From: Sphingomonas jejuensis | Lineage (GTDB): Bacteria > Pseudomonadota > Alphaproteobacteria > Sphingomonadales > Sphingomonadaceae | Assembly (NCBI RefSeq): GCF_011927695.1 | Contig: NZ_JAATJE010000002.1 | Location: forward strand, 482,001 to 546,000 | Length of the DNA stretch: 64,000 nucleotides | Direction: 5' to 3' | Shown here: positions 38,653 to 48,147 of the stretch, one piece after another | Position numbering within the stretch: position 1 is the stretch's first letter | Layout of the letters: each line of letters starts with the position of its first letter | Made by a program: the position numbers and the translations under genes | Notes under the pieces: generated by a model | The model's input: only the letters and a program-made list of their open reading frames with translations | Databases searched by the model: none | Told to the model about the DNA's origin: nothing

Positions 38653-39264
38653 ATGGACGAGGCGGTGAGCGCCACCGCAGGAGCACGGGTGCCGCGGACC
38701 GAGCGCGGCCGCCGTACGCTGCGCCTGATCCTTGACGCTGCCGCCGCCGAGTTCGGGGAGCGGGGGTTTCACGAGGCCGGCATCAGCCGCATCACGCAGC
38801 GCGCCGGGGTCGCGCTTGGCACCTTCTACACCTACTTCGATTCCAAGGAGGCGGTGTTCACGGCGCTGGTGCGCGACATGTCGATGCAGGTCCGGGACCA
38901 TGTGGCGCCCCGGCTGAGCGGCACGGCGGACGCCATCGCCGCCGAGGGCGCCGGCCTTGAGGCGTTCATCGGTTTCGCCCGCGCCCACAAGGAGATCTAC
39001 CGCATCATCGACGAGGCCGAGTTCGTCGACCAGGCGAGCTTCCGCACCCATTATCAAAGCACGGTCGACCGGATCGTGACGCGATTGAGGCGCGGAGCCG
39101 CACGCGGCGAGGTCCGCGAGGATATCGGCGAGGTGCACGGCTGGGCGATCGTCGGCATGAACGTGTTCCTGGGCCTTCGCTATGGCGTGTGGAACGAGGA
39201 CGGTGCGCCTGAGGAAATCGCCGGCACCGTCAACGCGATGCTGCGCGACGGGCTGAAACCCTGA
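38653..39264 (+). CDS. TetR/AcrR family transcriptional regulator
   Basis: About 203 residues. The N-terminal HTH is ISRITQRAGVALGTFYTYFDSKEAVF, followed by an all-helical ligand-binding domain. It probably represses the divergent TonB receptor-MFS pair and itself; the inducer is unknown. GTG 38647, two codons earlier, is better spaced from GGGAGG and could be the true start. Confidence 0.85.
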   Translation: MDEAVSATAGARVPRTERGRRTLRLILDAAAAEFGERGFHEAGISRITQRAGVALGTFYTYFDSKEAVFTALVRDMSMQVRDHVAPRLSGTADAIAAEGAGLEAFIGFARAHKEIYRIIDEAEFVDQASFRTHYQSTVDRIVTRLRRGAARGEVREDIGEVHGWAIVGMNVFLGLRYGVWNEDGAPEEIAGTVNAMLRDGLKP

Positions 39265-39279
39265 GGACCGCCGCCGGGA

Positions 39280-39885
39280 TCAGCGCCGGATCAGGAACAC
39301 CGCATGTTCGGCGCGGAAGTTGGCGGCGGCCGCACTGGTCGGACGATCCCGGTTGAGGAACCATGCTCGTTCGACGGTGATCCGACGGTCGGCGAGATAG
39401 GCGCGGAAATCGTCCACCGTGACATGGTGGATGTTGGGCGTTTCGTACCATTGCAGCGGCAGCAGCCGCGTCACCGGCATGCGCCCGCCCCACAACAGCG
39501 ACAGGCGGACGCGCCAGTGCGCGAAGTTGGGAAAGGACACGAACGCGCGGGGCGCGAGGCGCAGCAGCTCGGCAAGGACGAGGTGCGGGTGCCGGGTCGT
39601 CTGAAGCGTCTGGCTGAGGATCGCCACTTCGAACGCGTCGTCCGGGTAATCGGCGAGATCGACGTCCGCGTCCCCCTGCACCACCGACAGGCCACGGGCC
39701 ACGGCGGCGGCGACGTTCGCGCCGTCGATCTCAAGCCCGCGGGCATCGACCTGCCGGTGCGCGACGAGCGACGCCATGAGGTCGCCGGTGCCGCAACCGA
39801 CATCGAGCACCCGTGCCGCCACGGGCACATGGTTGCTGATGATCTCCAGGTCGGCCCGAAGATCCTGAGGACCGGCAGGCGTCAT
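39280..39885 (-). CDS. metW: Methionine biosynthesis protein MetW
   Basis: 201 residues with an S-adenosylmethionine-binding fold ([14 protein letters not shown], 23-36) and late [10 protein letters not shown], the MetW signature. MetW partners MetX in homoserine acyl transfer. It overlaps metX by four bases. Confidence 0.93.
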   Translation of the reverse strand: MTPAGPQDLRADLEIISNHVPVAARVLDVGCGTGDLMASLVAHRQVDARGLEIDGANVAAAVARGLSVVQGDADVDLADYPDDAFEVAILSQTLQTTRHPHLVLAELLRLAPRAFVSFPNFAHWRVRLSLLWGGRMPVTRLLPLQWYETPNIHHVTVDDFRAYLADRRITVERAWFLNRDRPTSAAAANFRAEHAVFLIRR

Positions 39886-40997
39886 GACGCCAAGAACCCG
39901 GCGACCACGCGGTCGAGCTCCGGCACGTCGAGCAGAAAGGCATCATGGCCGAACGGGCTCGACAGCTCCACGAAGCTTGCCGCCGCACCCGCCGCATGGA
40001 GCGCCTTCACCACAGCGCGCGACTCAGCGGTCGGGTAGAGCCAGTCCGTGTCGAAGCTGACCAAGCAGAAGCGGGTCCGTGAGCCGCGGAAGGCATCGGC
40101 GATCCGGCCGCCATGCTCCTCCCCGAGATCGAAATAATCCATCGCCCGGGTGATGTAGAGATAGGCATTGGCGTCGAAGCGATCGACGAAGCTGATGCCC
40201 TGGTGCCGGAGGTAGCTTTCCACTTGGAAATCGGCATCGAAGCCGAAGCTCTTGGCGCCGGTCGCGCCATCCGGCCGGTTCTGCAGGCGCCGGCCGAACT
40301 TCTCGGTCAGCCCGGCTTCCGACACATAGGTGATGTGGGCGGCCATCCGCGCCACGGCGAGGCCGGCGGCGGGGGGCGGACCGTCATAATAGTCGCCCCC
40401 GCGCCAGTTGGGATCGGCCATGATCGCCTGTCGGCCGACCTCGTGGAAGGCAATGGGTTGAGCGGCATGGCGGGCCGCCGACGCGATCACCACCGCCCGC
40501 TCGACCCGGTCCGGAAAGGCCGCAGCCCAGGCAAGGACCTGCATGCCGCCCATCGATCCGCCGACGACGGCGTGGAGCCGGCCGACGCCCAGGTGATCGA
40601 GCAGCAGCGCCTGCACCCGCACCATGTCGCGGATGGTGACCACGGGGAAGCGCATGGCGTATCGGCAGCCGCTTGCCGGGTCGACGCTCGCCGGCCCCGA
40701 CGTGCCCATGCAGCTGCCCAGCACATTGGCGCACACGACGAAATGGCGGCTGGTGTCGATCGGTAGACCCGGGCCGACCATCCGCGACCACCAGCCCGGC
40801 TTGCCCGTGCGAGGATGGGGCGAGGCGACATGCTGATCGCCCGTCAGCGCATGGCAGATCAGGATGGTCGGGTGACGCGGATCGCCATGCGTCGAATAGC
40901 CGACATCCACGGTGCCGAGCACCGCTCCGCTGTCGACGACGAAGGGCCCGGGAAGCGTGACATGGCGGGCGGGCCCGAAGCGGCTGTCCTCTGGCAT
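39882..40997 (-). CDS. metX: Homoserine O-acetyltransferase (or succinyltransferase)
   Basis: 371-residue alpha/beta hydrolase. The nucleophile elbow GGSMGGMQ and late [11 protein letters not shown] (catalytic histidine) are visible, plus LLYPTAESR-like strand [11 protein letters not shown] with the acid residue. It activates homoserine for methionine synthesis, and MetW is co-encoded. MetX enzymes can use acetyl- or succinyl-CoA and the sequence does not settle which. The 66-base divergent gap to hisC contains a minus-strand TTGACA but no riboswitch that I can recognise. Confidence 0.93.
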   Translation of the reverse strand: MPEDSRFGPARHVTLPGPFVVDSGAVLGTVDVGYSTHGDPRHPTILICHALTGDQHVASPHPRTGKPGWWSRMVGPGLPIDTSRHFVVCANVLGSCMGTSGPASVDPASGCRYAMRFPVVTIRDMVRVQALLLDHLGVGRLHAVVGGSMGGMQVLAWAAAFPDRVERAVVIASAARHAAQPIAFHEVGRQAIMADPNWRGGDYYDGPPPAAGLAVARMAAHITYVSEAGLTEKFGRRLQNRPDGATGAKSFGFDADFQVESYLRHQGISFVDRFDANAYLYITRAMDYFDLGEEHGGRIADAFRGSRTRFCLVSFDTDWLYPTAESRAVVKALHAAGAAASFVELSSPFGHDAFLLDVPELDRVVAGFLAS

Positions 40998-41063
40998 CCT
41001 GCCGGGGCCTTGCGTGCCGCCGCGTGCTTGTCAATCGGCGCGCCCGCGCGATAGAGCCGCGCC

Positions 41064-42167
41064 ATGACCACCATCCCCCGTCCCAAGGACTGGGTCATGG
41101 GCATCAACGCCTATGTCCCCGGCAAGGCCGCCACGGCGAGCGGCGGTCCCGTTGCCAAGCTGTCATCCAACGAGAACCCGCTGGGCCAGAGCGCGGCCGC
41201 GCGCGACGCCTTTGCCGCGCGTGCGGCCGGGCTCGACCGTTACCCGGATGCGGCCGCAACCGCGCTGCGCGAGGCGATCGCCGCGCCGCTCGGCCTCGAT
41301 CCCGCCCGCGTCATCCACGGCGCCGGATCGGACGAGGTGCTGAACATGGCGGTCGGCGCCTATGCCGGTCCGGGCGACGAGGTGATCCACGTCCGCTACG
41401 GCTTCGCCATGTACGAGATCGCGACGCGGCGCGTCGGCGCCACGCCCGTGGTGGTGCCGGACAAGGATTACGGCACGGACGTCGACGCCATCCTGGCCGC
41501 GGTGACCGACCGGACCACGCTTGTCTTCGTTGCCAATCCCAACAACCCGACCGGCACCTATGTCGCGCGGGACGAGATCGCGCGGCTGCATGCCGGGCTG
41601 CGGCCGGATATCATGCTGGTCATCGATCAGGCCTATGCCGAGTATCTGGCGCCGGAGGAGGATGACGGCGCGCTGGAGCTTGCGAAGACCGCCGACAACG
41701 TGATCGTCACGCGGACATTTTCCAAGATCTACGGCCTGGCGGGGGAGCGGATCGGCTGGGGTTATGGCCCGGCAGCGGCGATCGACGCGATGCACCGCAT
41801 CCGCGGGCCCTTCAACGTGACGACGGCAGGGCAGTCGGCGGCGATCGCCGCGGTCGCCGACACCGCGTTCGTGGAAGCGAGCCGCGCGCATAATGATCGT
41901 TGGCTCGCGTGGCTGACCGCCGAGATCGAGGCGCTGGGCAATGCCGGGCTGCGCGCCGTTCCGTCGCGCGGCAATTTCCTGCTTGTGCTGTTCGAGGGTC
42001 GCCTGAGCGCCGAGGCGGCCTACCACGGGTTGATGGATGCCGGCTTCATCGTGCGGTGGCTGCCCGGGCAGGGGCTGGGCAACGGGCTGCGCATCACCAT
42101 CGGCACCGAAGACGAGCTGCGGGGATTGATGGCGGCACTGCGCACGCTGATCGACGACGCGGGCTGA
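41064..42167 (+). CDS. hisC: Histidinol-phosphate aminotransferase
   Basis: 367 residues. Features include the N-terminal [19 protein letters not shown] and the PLP lysine in [18 protein letters not shown]. It transaminates imidazole-acetol phosphate; in sphingomonads the same enzyme may also serve tyrosine and phenylalanine formation. The stop overlaps the tyrA start by one base, supporting an aromatic role. Confidence 0.93.
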   Translation: MTTIPRPKDWVMGINAYVPGKAATASGGPVAKLSSNENPLGQSAAARDAFAARAAGLDRYPDAAATALREAIAAPLGLDPARVIHGAGSDEVLNMAVGAYAGPGDEVIHVRYGFAMYEIATRRVGATPVVVPDKDYGTDVDAILAAVTDRTTLVFVANPNNPTGTYVARDEIARLHAGLRPDIMLVIDQAYAEYLAPEEDDGALELAKTADNVIVTRTFSKIYGLAGERIGWGYGPAAAIDAMHRIRGPFNVTTAGQSAAIAAVADTAFVEASRAHNDRWLAWLTAEIEALGNAGLRAVPSRGNFLLVLFEGRLSAEAAYHGLMDAGFIVRWLPGQGLGNGLRITIGTEDELRGLMAALRTLIDDAG

Positions 42168-43075
42168 TGCTGCCCTTTCAGCGCGTCACGATCATCGGCC
42201 TGGGGCTGATCGGATCGTCGATCGCGCGCGCGGTCCGGCGCCACATGCCGACGGTGCGCCTGTCGGGCTATGACGCCGATCCCGACGTTCGGGAGGCGGC
42301 CCGAGCGCTCGACCTGTGCGACGACGTTACCGACCAGCCCGGAACGGCGGTGATCGATGCCGACCTCGTCATCCTGTGCGTGCCCGTGGGCGCGGTCGGG
42401 GCGGCGGCGGCGGCGCTGGCAGAGGACCTGCCGGCCGAAGCGATCGTGACCGATGTCGGATCGTCCAAGTCCGGTGTCGCGCGCGCGCTGGCCGATGCGC
42501 TTCCCCGTCATGCGGTGGTGCCGGCGCATCCCGTTGCCGGCACGGAGCAGAGCGGGCCAGCCGCCGGCATCGCCACCCTGTTCCACCAGCGATGGTGCAT
42601 CCTGACCCCCGCCGCCATGACGCCGCCCGTCGCGGTGGCGCGGGTGGCGGCCTTCTGGGAAGGGTTGGGCGCGGAGATCGCGACCATGGATGCGGAGCGG
42701 CACGACCTCGTGCTCGCCGTGACCAGCCACCTGCCGCACCTGATCGCCTACACCATCGTGGGCACGGCGTCCGACATGGAGCGGGTCACCTCCGGCGAGG
42801 TGATCAAATATTCGGCGGGCGGCTTTCGCGACTTCACGCGGATCGCGGCGTCCGACCCCATCATGTGGCGCGACGTGTTCCTCGCCAACCGCGATGCGGT
42901 GCTGGACGTGCTGGACCGGTTCTCAGCCGACCTCGCCGGGCTGCGCGCGGCGATCGAGCGCGGTGACGGCGACACGCTGCAGGCGCTGTTCACCCGCACC
43001 CGCGCCATTCGCCGCGGCATCGTGGAGCAGGGCCAGGACGATGCGCGACCCGATTTCGGTCGCCGGCACGACTAG
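42167..43075 (+). CDS. tyrA: Prephenate/arogenate dehydrogenase family protein
   Basis: 302 residues with an NAD(P)-binding lead IIGLGLIGSSIARA (about 9-22), the HPVAGTEQSG block and an ending that lacks an ACT domain. It oxidises prephenate or arogenate towards tyrosine. It is one base from hisC, which could provide the aminotransferase step. Its last stop codon interlocks with the convergent acyltransferase gene. Confidence 0.92.
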   Translation: MLPFQRVTIIGLGLIGSSIARAVRRHMPTVRLSGYDADPDVREAARALDLCDDVTDQPGTAVIDADLVILCVPVGAVGAAAAALAEDLPAEAIVTDVGSSKSGVARALADALPRHAVVPAHPVAGTEQSGPAAGIATLFHQRWCILTPAAMTPPVAVARVAAFWEGLGAEIATMDAERHDLVLAVTSHLPHLIAYTIVGTASDMERVTSGEVIKYSAGGFRDFTRIAASDPIMWRDVFLANRDAVLDVLDRFSADLAGLRAAIERGDGDTLQALFTRTRAIRRGIVEQGQDDARPDFGRRHD

Positions 43076-43776
43076 GCGCGGGCGGGCGCGTCCTCCAGTG
43101 CGTTGATCGCGGCATGGGTGCGCGCCTCCACCTCCGCGCGCGACAGGCCCGGCGGGATCGGCGCGCCGACGCGGAAGGTGACGATGCCCGGCCGCTTGGC
43201 AAAGCCGCTGCGCGGCCACAGCCGGCCGCTGTCGAGCGCGACCGGCACCACCGGCACCTGCAGCATGCGGTAGAGCCCGGCAAAGCCGGGCTTCAGCGGC
43301 GGCCGCTCGCCCAGCGGGACGCGCGTACCCTCCGGGAAGATCAGGATCGGCCGGCCGTCGGCCAACGCCCGGCGCGCCGCCGCCGTCATGGTCCGCATGG
43401 CCGCGGGCCCGGCCTCCCGCGAGATGGGGATGCTGCCATGCGCGCGCACGGCCGCGCCGAAGAAGGGGATGTCGGCAAGCTCTCGCTTCATGACCACGGC
43501 CGGGCGGTCCAGCAGCACCAGCACCTCCAGCGTTTCGAACATGGCCTGGTGCTTCATGGCGACGATCACCGGGCCTGACGGCATGACGCCGTCGACCTGC
43601 GCCCGGATGCCGAGCAGCCGGGCAGCGACCCGGCGGTGGAAGCGGCCCCAGCCTTCGACATGGGAGGGGATGCGGGCCGGCGCGATCCGCGCCAGAACAA
43701 CCGCCCACAGCACTGCCACCACCGACCCGGTGTAGAAGACGAGCGTGTAGCCCAGCGCGCGCAACCCGTTCACCAT
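43072..43776 (-). CDS. plsC: 1-acyl-sn-glycerol-3-phosphate acyltransferase (PlsC-like)
   Basis: 234 residues from ATG 43776. An N-terminal membrane helix (about 5-26) precedes the acyltransferase motif KHQAMFETLE (H-x4-E rather than H-x4-D, a known variant) and FPEGTRVP. It would acylate lysophosphatidate in phospholipid synthesis. The longer frame to 43977 is a shadow of ydcF. It overlaps the ydcF stop by seven bases. Confidence 0.9.
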   Translation of the reverse strand: MVNGLRALGYTLVFYTGSVVAVLWAVVLARIAPARIPSHVEGWGRFHRRVAARLLGIRAQVDGVMPSGPVIVAMKHQAMFETLEVLVLLDRPAVVMKRELADIPFFGAAVRAHGSIPISREAGPAAMRTMTAAARRALADGRPILIFPEGTRVPLGERPPLKPGFAGLYRMLQVPVVPVALDSGRLWPRSGFAKRPGIVTFRVGAPIPPGLSRAEVEARTHAAINALEDAPARA

Positions 43777-44297
43777 CCGACCACCGCCGCCCCGCGCCGC
43801 AAAAGATATTTGTTGTATTCGTTGTTGAGCACCCGAAGGCTCGGTTCGGTTCGCACGGCATCCTCGCTCAACGCAACGCCGCCGGGCAGCGCGCGCGTGA
43901 TCTCGAACGCGGCGCGCCGCATGTGCCAGTCGCTCGTCACCAGTCGGACGGTGCGGTAGCGTTGCCGGCCCACCCATGCGGCGACCTCGTCCCCGTTCGA
44001 GCGGGTGTCCACCGCCTCGTGCCCCAGATCCACGCAGCAGTCGAACAGCCGCTGCGGACGGCCGGTGCGCACCGCCAGCTCTTGCGGCCGCACCGCGATG
44101 CCTACGCCCGAGATGAGCATGCGGTCGGCTGCACCGTCCTCCAAAAGGTCGAGCCCGCGTTCGATCCGCCCGGCGCCGCCGGTCAGCACGACGATGCCGT
44201 CGGTCCGGTCGGGCGACAACGGCCGCGGCAGGCTGGTCGCGAAGGCGGCAAAGCCCAGCAGGTAAAGGGTGACGAGGATGGCGCCCACTCGCAGCAT
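43770..44297 (-). CDS. YdcF family (DUF218) membrane-anchored protein
   Basis: 175 residues: a signal anchor (about 5-23) and a DUF218 core with VVLTGGAGRIERGL and a late VTSDWHMRRAAFE. The family includes ElyC-like envelope proteins linked to peptidoglycan or surface polysaccharide handling. It sits one base past ftsX, so it is in the ftsEX transcript. Confidence 0.88.
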   Translation of the reverse strand: MLRVGAILVTLYLLGFAAFATSLPRPLSPDRTDGIVVLTGGAGRIERGLDLLEDGAADRMLISGVGIAVRPQELAVRTGRPQRLFDCCVDLGHEAVDTRSNGDEVAAWVGRQRYRTVRLVTSDWHMRRAAFEITRALPGGVALSEDAVRTEPSLRVLNNEYNKYLLRRGAAVVGW

Positions 44298-44298
44298 G

Positions 44299-45192
44299 TC
44301 AGAGCATCCGCCGCAACACGCGCAGGATGGTCATGCGCGCGGACACCGTGGCGACGAGGGCGGCAGCCAGCGGCACCGTCAGGAGAAGGGCAAAACCGGA
44401 TCCTGAAGACACCGTCGTGCCGAGCAGGTCGGATCGGACCGCGACCACCAGCCGCCCGAGCATCAGCAGCACCGCCACGCCTGCCAGAAAGCCCGCCACC
44501 CCGCCCAGCAGCGCATCAAGCGCAAAGCGGCGTTCGAACAGCCGCGCGATCTGCCGGTCGGTGGCACCGAGGAGATGGAGTACCTCCACCGTGCCGCGGT
44601 GCGTGTCGAGCGCTCCACGCGCGGCGAGCACCACGGTGGCGGCGGTGGCGATCCCGATCAGCAGCACCAACGCGCCGGCCAGCCCGGACAGGGCGGAGAC
44701 GAGCCTGTTCACCGGTCCAAGCCAGCGGGCATGTTCGTCGATGAGAGCGGAGGGTGCGACCGGGCGCAGCGCCCGACGAAGGGTGGGAACGCCGCCATCA
44801 GCCAGCTCAACATCGATGAGGGCGGGGAGCGGCAGATCGTTGCCAAGCGTGCCAAGCCAAGGCTGGACGAGCGACGCGACCTCGCTGTCCGGCACGCGGG
44901 CGACAGAGAGCGCCTGCGGGAGACGCCGGACGACGGCCTCCGCCGCCGCAGCTTCCGCCGCGCGGACGGCCGGATCGGCCGCGACGATCTGGATCGTCAC
45001 CCTGCCTGCCATCTGCCGGTCGAGAGCGGAGGAGGTCCCGGCAAGACCGAGCCCGGCGGCCCCCGCCAGAACGCTCAGGAAGACCATGATTGCGATCAGC
45101 GCAGCCATCGGCCCGGCGATACGCGGCTGCGGCAGCGGGCCCGCGCGGCCGAGCAGCCGGGCGACGATCCGGTCCAGCGGCCGAGGGATCAT
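44299..45192 (-). CDS. ftsX: Cell division protein FtsX
   Basis: 297 residues with four membrane segments: one near residues 28-52, the last three in the C-terminal half, separated by a periplasmic loop. It is the permease-like partner of FtsE, acting at the division septum to control wall hydrolases. ATG 45192 overlaps the ftsE stop by four bases. The longer frame to 45942 is a shadow of ftsE. Confidence 0.9.
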   Translation of the reverse strand: MIPRPLDRIVARLLGRAGPLPQPRIAGPMAALIAIMVFLSVLAGAAGLGLAGTSSALDRQMAGRVTIQIVAADPAVRAAEAAAAEAVVRRLPQALSVARVPDSEVASLVQPWLGTLGNDLPLPALIDVELADGGVPTLRRALRPVAPSALIDEHARWLGPVNRLVSALSGLAGALVLLIGIATAATVVLAARGALDTHRGTVEVLHLLGATDRQIARLFERRFALDALLGGVAGFLAGVAVLLMLGRLVVAVRSDLLGTTVSSGSGFALLLTVPLAAALVATVSARMTILRVLRRML

Positions 45193-45893
45193 GCCCGCAC
45201 CCGCGGCGGATGGCGGAGCGCGCCTACCGGATCCGAGACACGGCCGCGCGCCAGCCTGAGCGTGCGCGCACGCGGAACATGACCCATGAGGTGGAGGTCG
45301 TGGGTGGCGATCAGTACGGTCGTGCCGAGCGCATTCAGCCCGTCGAACAGGTGCAGCAGCCGGTTTGCCATTTCCGGGTCGACATTGCCGGTCGGCTCGT
45401 CCGCGATCAGCAGTTCGGGCCGGGCGATTACCGCCCGCGCGATGGCGACGCGCTGCTGCTCTCCACCGGAGAGCGTCGCCGGGCGCGCCGCCGCGCGATC
45501 GGTGAGCCCGACCCAATCGAGCATCTCGTGGACGGACGCGGCAACGGCGTCGTCGTCCATTCCGGCCAGGCGGAGCGGAAGCGCGACATTGTCGAAAGCG
45601 CTGAGGTGCGGAACCAGTCGGAAATCCTGGAACACGACGCCGATCCGCCGCCGGAGGGCCGGCAGTTCCGCGCGCGGCATCGTCACCACATCCTCGCCGA
45701 ACAGGCGGATCACGCCCCGGCTGGGGCGCTGGGCGACGTACAGCAGCTTCAGCATCGAGGTCTTGCCGGCGCCCGAGGGGCCGGTGAGGAAATAAAAGCC
45801 GCCGGCCTCGAGCGAGAGGCTGAGATCGGACAATGTTTCTCCGCCCGCGCCGTAACGAAGGCCGACATTCTCGAACTGGACGATGTCTGCCAA
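45189..45893 (-). CDS. ftsE: Cell division ATP-binding protein FtsE
   Basis: 234-residue ABC ATPase: Walker A GPSGAGKT (38-45), Q-loop FQDFRL (89-94), signature LSGGEQQR (141-148), Walker B LIADEP (162-167). It works with FtsX. The gene is divergent from the zinc-ribbon protein at 46034 across a 140-base gap that should hold both promoters. Confidence 0.95.
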   Translation of the reverse strand: MADIVQFENVGLRYGAGGETLSDLSLSLEAGGFYFLTGPSGAGKTSMLKLLYVAQRPSRGVIRLFGEDVVTMPRAELPALRRRIGVVFQDFRLVPHLSAFDNVALPLRLAGMDDDAVAASVHEMLDWVGLTDRAAARPATLSGGEQQRVAIARAVIARPELLIADEPTGNVDPEMANRLLHLFDGLNALGTTVLIATHDLHLMGHVPRARTLRLARGRVSDPVGALRHPPRVRA

Positions 45894-46033
45894 CAGCCTG
45901 CCGCCACCTGCGCCTGATCCGGTTGCTTTCGCAAACCCGCACCCGCCCGTAAAGCCGCCGAGGGGCGCCCTCTTGCGTGGAGGGAACGAAGGGTGCTTAG
46001 ACTCCGACTTGGCCTAAGGAGGGGGCTCCGTCG

Positions 46034-46741
46034 ATGATCCTGAAGTGCCCGGCCTGCGCCACCCGTTATGTCGTGCCGGACAGCGCCGTCGGCGTATCCG
46101 GACGCACGGTTCGCTGCGCGGCATGCCGGCACAGCTGGTTCCAGGAACCCGCCGAGGTCGATCCAGCGACCCTGGCCCAAGCGGCCGTCGCGCCGGATCC
46201 TGTGCCGACGTCCGAACCCGACCCGGTCGTGGATGACACCGGGTCCAGCGCGCAAGGCGACAGTGCATCCGCGCAAACCTTCGCGCCGCCCCCGGCCCGC
46301 CGGCCGCGACGCAATCCGGCACGACGCTGGACGATCGCGGCAGCCGCGGCTGCCCTGCTGATGGTGGCCGCGATCGTCGGGCTTGCCTGGTTCGGCTCGC
46401 CGGGCACCCTCGCCCGGCTCGGCCTGCCCGTCGGCGATGCGAGCGAGGCCCTGCTGATCGACTTGCCGCAGGAGCCGCTGCGGCGTGAGCTGCAGAGCGG
46501 GAACGAACTGTTCGCCCTGACCGGTCGGGTCACCAACCCGACCGACGTCGAGCAGCGCATCCCTGACATCGTCGCCGAGCTTCGCGACTCCCAGGGGCGC
46601 GTGATCTATGGCTGGACGATCGCGCCGCCGGTTCGCACGCTCGCCCCCGGCGCCAATGTCGAGTTCCGGTCGTCCAAGGTGGACGTCCCGGCGGGCGCCG
46701 AGGAGCTGAGCCTGACCTTCTCCGGCGATCAGGCGAGCTGA
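46034..46741 (+). CDS. MJ0042-type zinc-ribbon membrane protein
   Basis: 235 residues. The N-terminal zinc ribbon has CPAC (residues 5-8) and CAAC (28-31). A proline/aspartate-rich linker leads to one membrane helix (about 98-116), and the C-terminal domain ([18 protein letters not shown]) resembles the DUF3426 beta-rich domain. Such proteins are often found next to ftsEX in alphaproteobacteria, but their function is unknown. Strong AAGGAGG precedes ATG 46034. Its 3' end overlaps the convergent Yellow-family gene by 13 bases. Confidence 0.85.
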   Translation: MILKCPACATRYVVPDSAVGVSGRTVRCAACRHSWFQEPAEVDPATLAQAAVAPDPVPTSEPDPVVDDTGSSAQGDSASAQTFAPPPARRPRRNPARRWTIAAAAAALLMVAAIVGLAWFGSPGTLARLGLPVGDASEALLIDLPQEPLRRELQSGNELFALTGRVTNPTDVEQRIPDIVAELRDSQGRVIYGWTIAPPVRTLAPGANVEFRSSKVDVPAGAEELSLTFSGDQAS

Positions 46742-47901
46742 ACGCCGCCGTCCTCCGGCGTGAAGGCAAACAGTGCCGTCTTAATCGCCGGCGGTGCCAG
46801 GGGCTTGAACCAGCTGGTGTCCTGGATGTGGCTGGCGGTCACGTAGAGCGTGCCGTCTGGCCCTTCCGACATCGTGTCCGGCCAGCGCAGGCGCTTGTCC
46901 TGCACCACCGGCTCCGTTCCCTTGCCGGACCAGCGGGTGACCGCATTGTCGGTCGGCGAGGTAATGTGGAGCACGCCCGTGCGACTGATCCACAGGCCGT
47001 CGGCGACATGGGTGGTGCCCACTTCCTCCACGGCCTTCTCGATCTCGGCGGGATCGGTTTTCCTGGTCAGCTTCTCCGTCGGCACCTTGTAGAGCGTCTT
47101 GCCGGTCAGCGCCTGCCAATAGAGCGTCTCCCCATCGCGCGAGAGCGCGATACCATCGGCGGCGAAGGCCGGCTGGCGCTTGTCGGGCCGGCGCAGCGGG
47201 TGCCCGTCGACGGTGACGACCACGCCCGGCTCGACCTGCGTCGACTTGTGCCCGTCGAGCGCACGAAAGCCTTCCCCGGAAACAAGATCGATGACGATGA
47301 TCGCGCCGCGCGTGCCGCTGTCGGTGATGTAGGCGGTGTTGCCATCGGGCGAGAAGCGCACGTCGTTCAGGTAGGTGCCCTGGAGCGCGACATCGCCGGC
47401 AACGGGAATGACGCGCTTCACGCTGTTGGTGGCGAGATCGACCTGGACGAGCTTGGGCCCGCCTTCGAGGATCTTCTCGTTGCCGGGCGCCGCCGGATCG
47501 AGCACCCACAGGCTCCCTCGGCCGTCCGCCACCACCGACTGAACGCACACGAAGTGGCGTTCCACCGACATTTCGGCCTGCTTCTCGTTGCGCCAGCTGT
47601 TCCAGGCCTCGTCCGGATAGGGCTTGAGAGTCCCGTCCTTCAGCACCTCGGCCACCGACACCGGCGCGTCTTCGGTCCAGCGCGGGAAATTCACGAAGAT
47701 GCGGCCGTCCTCCGACACGGTGACGCCTGTCACCTGATGATCAAAGGTCGCCACCTGACGCAGCGCCTTGTCGCGGCCCGCCCGCGCAACCGCGATCGCC
47801 GCGGCCGCGCTGATGCCGACGGCGGCTGCCGCCACGCCGATCGCCGTCTTCTGTCCGTCCTTCATGATGGTGTCTCGCCCGCAATCGTCCATGTCCTTCA
47901 T
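46729..47901 (-). CDS. Yellow / major royal jelly family protein (L-dopachrome tautomerase-related)
   Basis: 390 residues. An N-terminal hydrophobic anchor (about 20-40) is followed by the six-bladed propeller of the Yellow/MRJP family: [37 protein letters not shown] and [12 protein letters not shown] are typical. Some bacterial members act as lactonases or dopachrome-type tautomerases, but no substrate can be assigned here. ATG 47865 (MKDGQKT) is an alternative start. Confidence 0.8.
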   Translation of the reverse strand: MKDMDDCGRDTIMKDGQKTAIGVAAAAVGISAAAAIAVARAGRDKALRQVATFDHQVTGVTVSEDGRIFVNFPRWTEDAPVSVAEVLKDGTLKPYPDEAWNSWRNEKQAEMSVERHFVCVQSVVADGRGSLWVLDPAAPGNEKILEGGPKLVQVDLATNSVKRVIPVAGDVALQGTYLNDVRFSPDGNTAYITDSGTRGAIIVIDLVSGEGFRALDGHKSTQVEPGVVVTVDGHPLRRPDKRQPAFAADGIALSRDGETLYWQALTGKTLYKVPTEKLTRKTDPAEIEKAVEEVGTTHVADGLWISRTGVLHITSPTDNAVTRWSGKGTEPVVQDKRLRWPDTMSEGPDGTLYVTASHIQDTSWFKPLAPPAIKTALFAFTPEDGGVQLA

Positions 47902-48055
47902 GCCAAGCGTCTCCGGGCGGCGGGTGTTCCGTCCCGGTCACATGACAATCTGAGATGACGGATCGGCGACACGCGAAGCAGTTGCGGCGGTCGCGGTGCT
48001 TTGCTAGGGGCAGCCGCCTACCCGTCGCCGGGCCCGTCCCGGTGCATCATCACGT

Positions 48056-48142
48056 GCGGTCGTGGCGGAACTGGTAGACGCGCAACGTTGAGGTCGTTGT
48101 GGCCGAAAGGCCGTGGAAGTTCGAGTCTTCTCGACCGCACCA
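48056..48142 (+). tRNA. tRNA-Leu (anticodon GAG)
   Basis: 87 bases with CCA encoded. Acceptor arms GCGGTCG and CGACCGC pair fully; the anticodon stem CAACG/CGTTG holds the loop TTGAGGT with GAG at 48090-48092; a long variable arm (GTGGCCGAAAGGCCGT region) marks a class II tRNA-Leu. It reads CUC and CUU codons. Confidence 0.96.
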
Positions 48143-48147
48143 GATGA

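Noticed and set aside
36594-38735. 713-codon plus-strand ORF
   Set aside because: Antisense shadow of the TonB receptor; low-complexity composition and no recognisable domain, while the minus strand has signal peptide, plug and barrel.
40998-41063. Possible SAM-II riboswitch before metX
   Set aside because: The 66-base gap has a GATT and G+C stems, but I could not find the conserved SAM-II core or a pseudoknot pairing, and the space is short.
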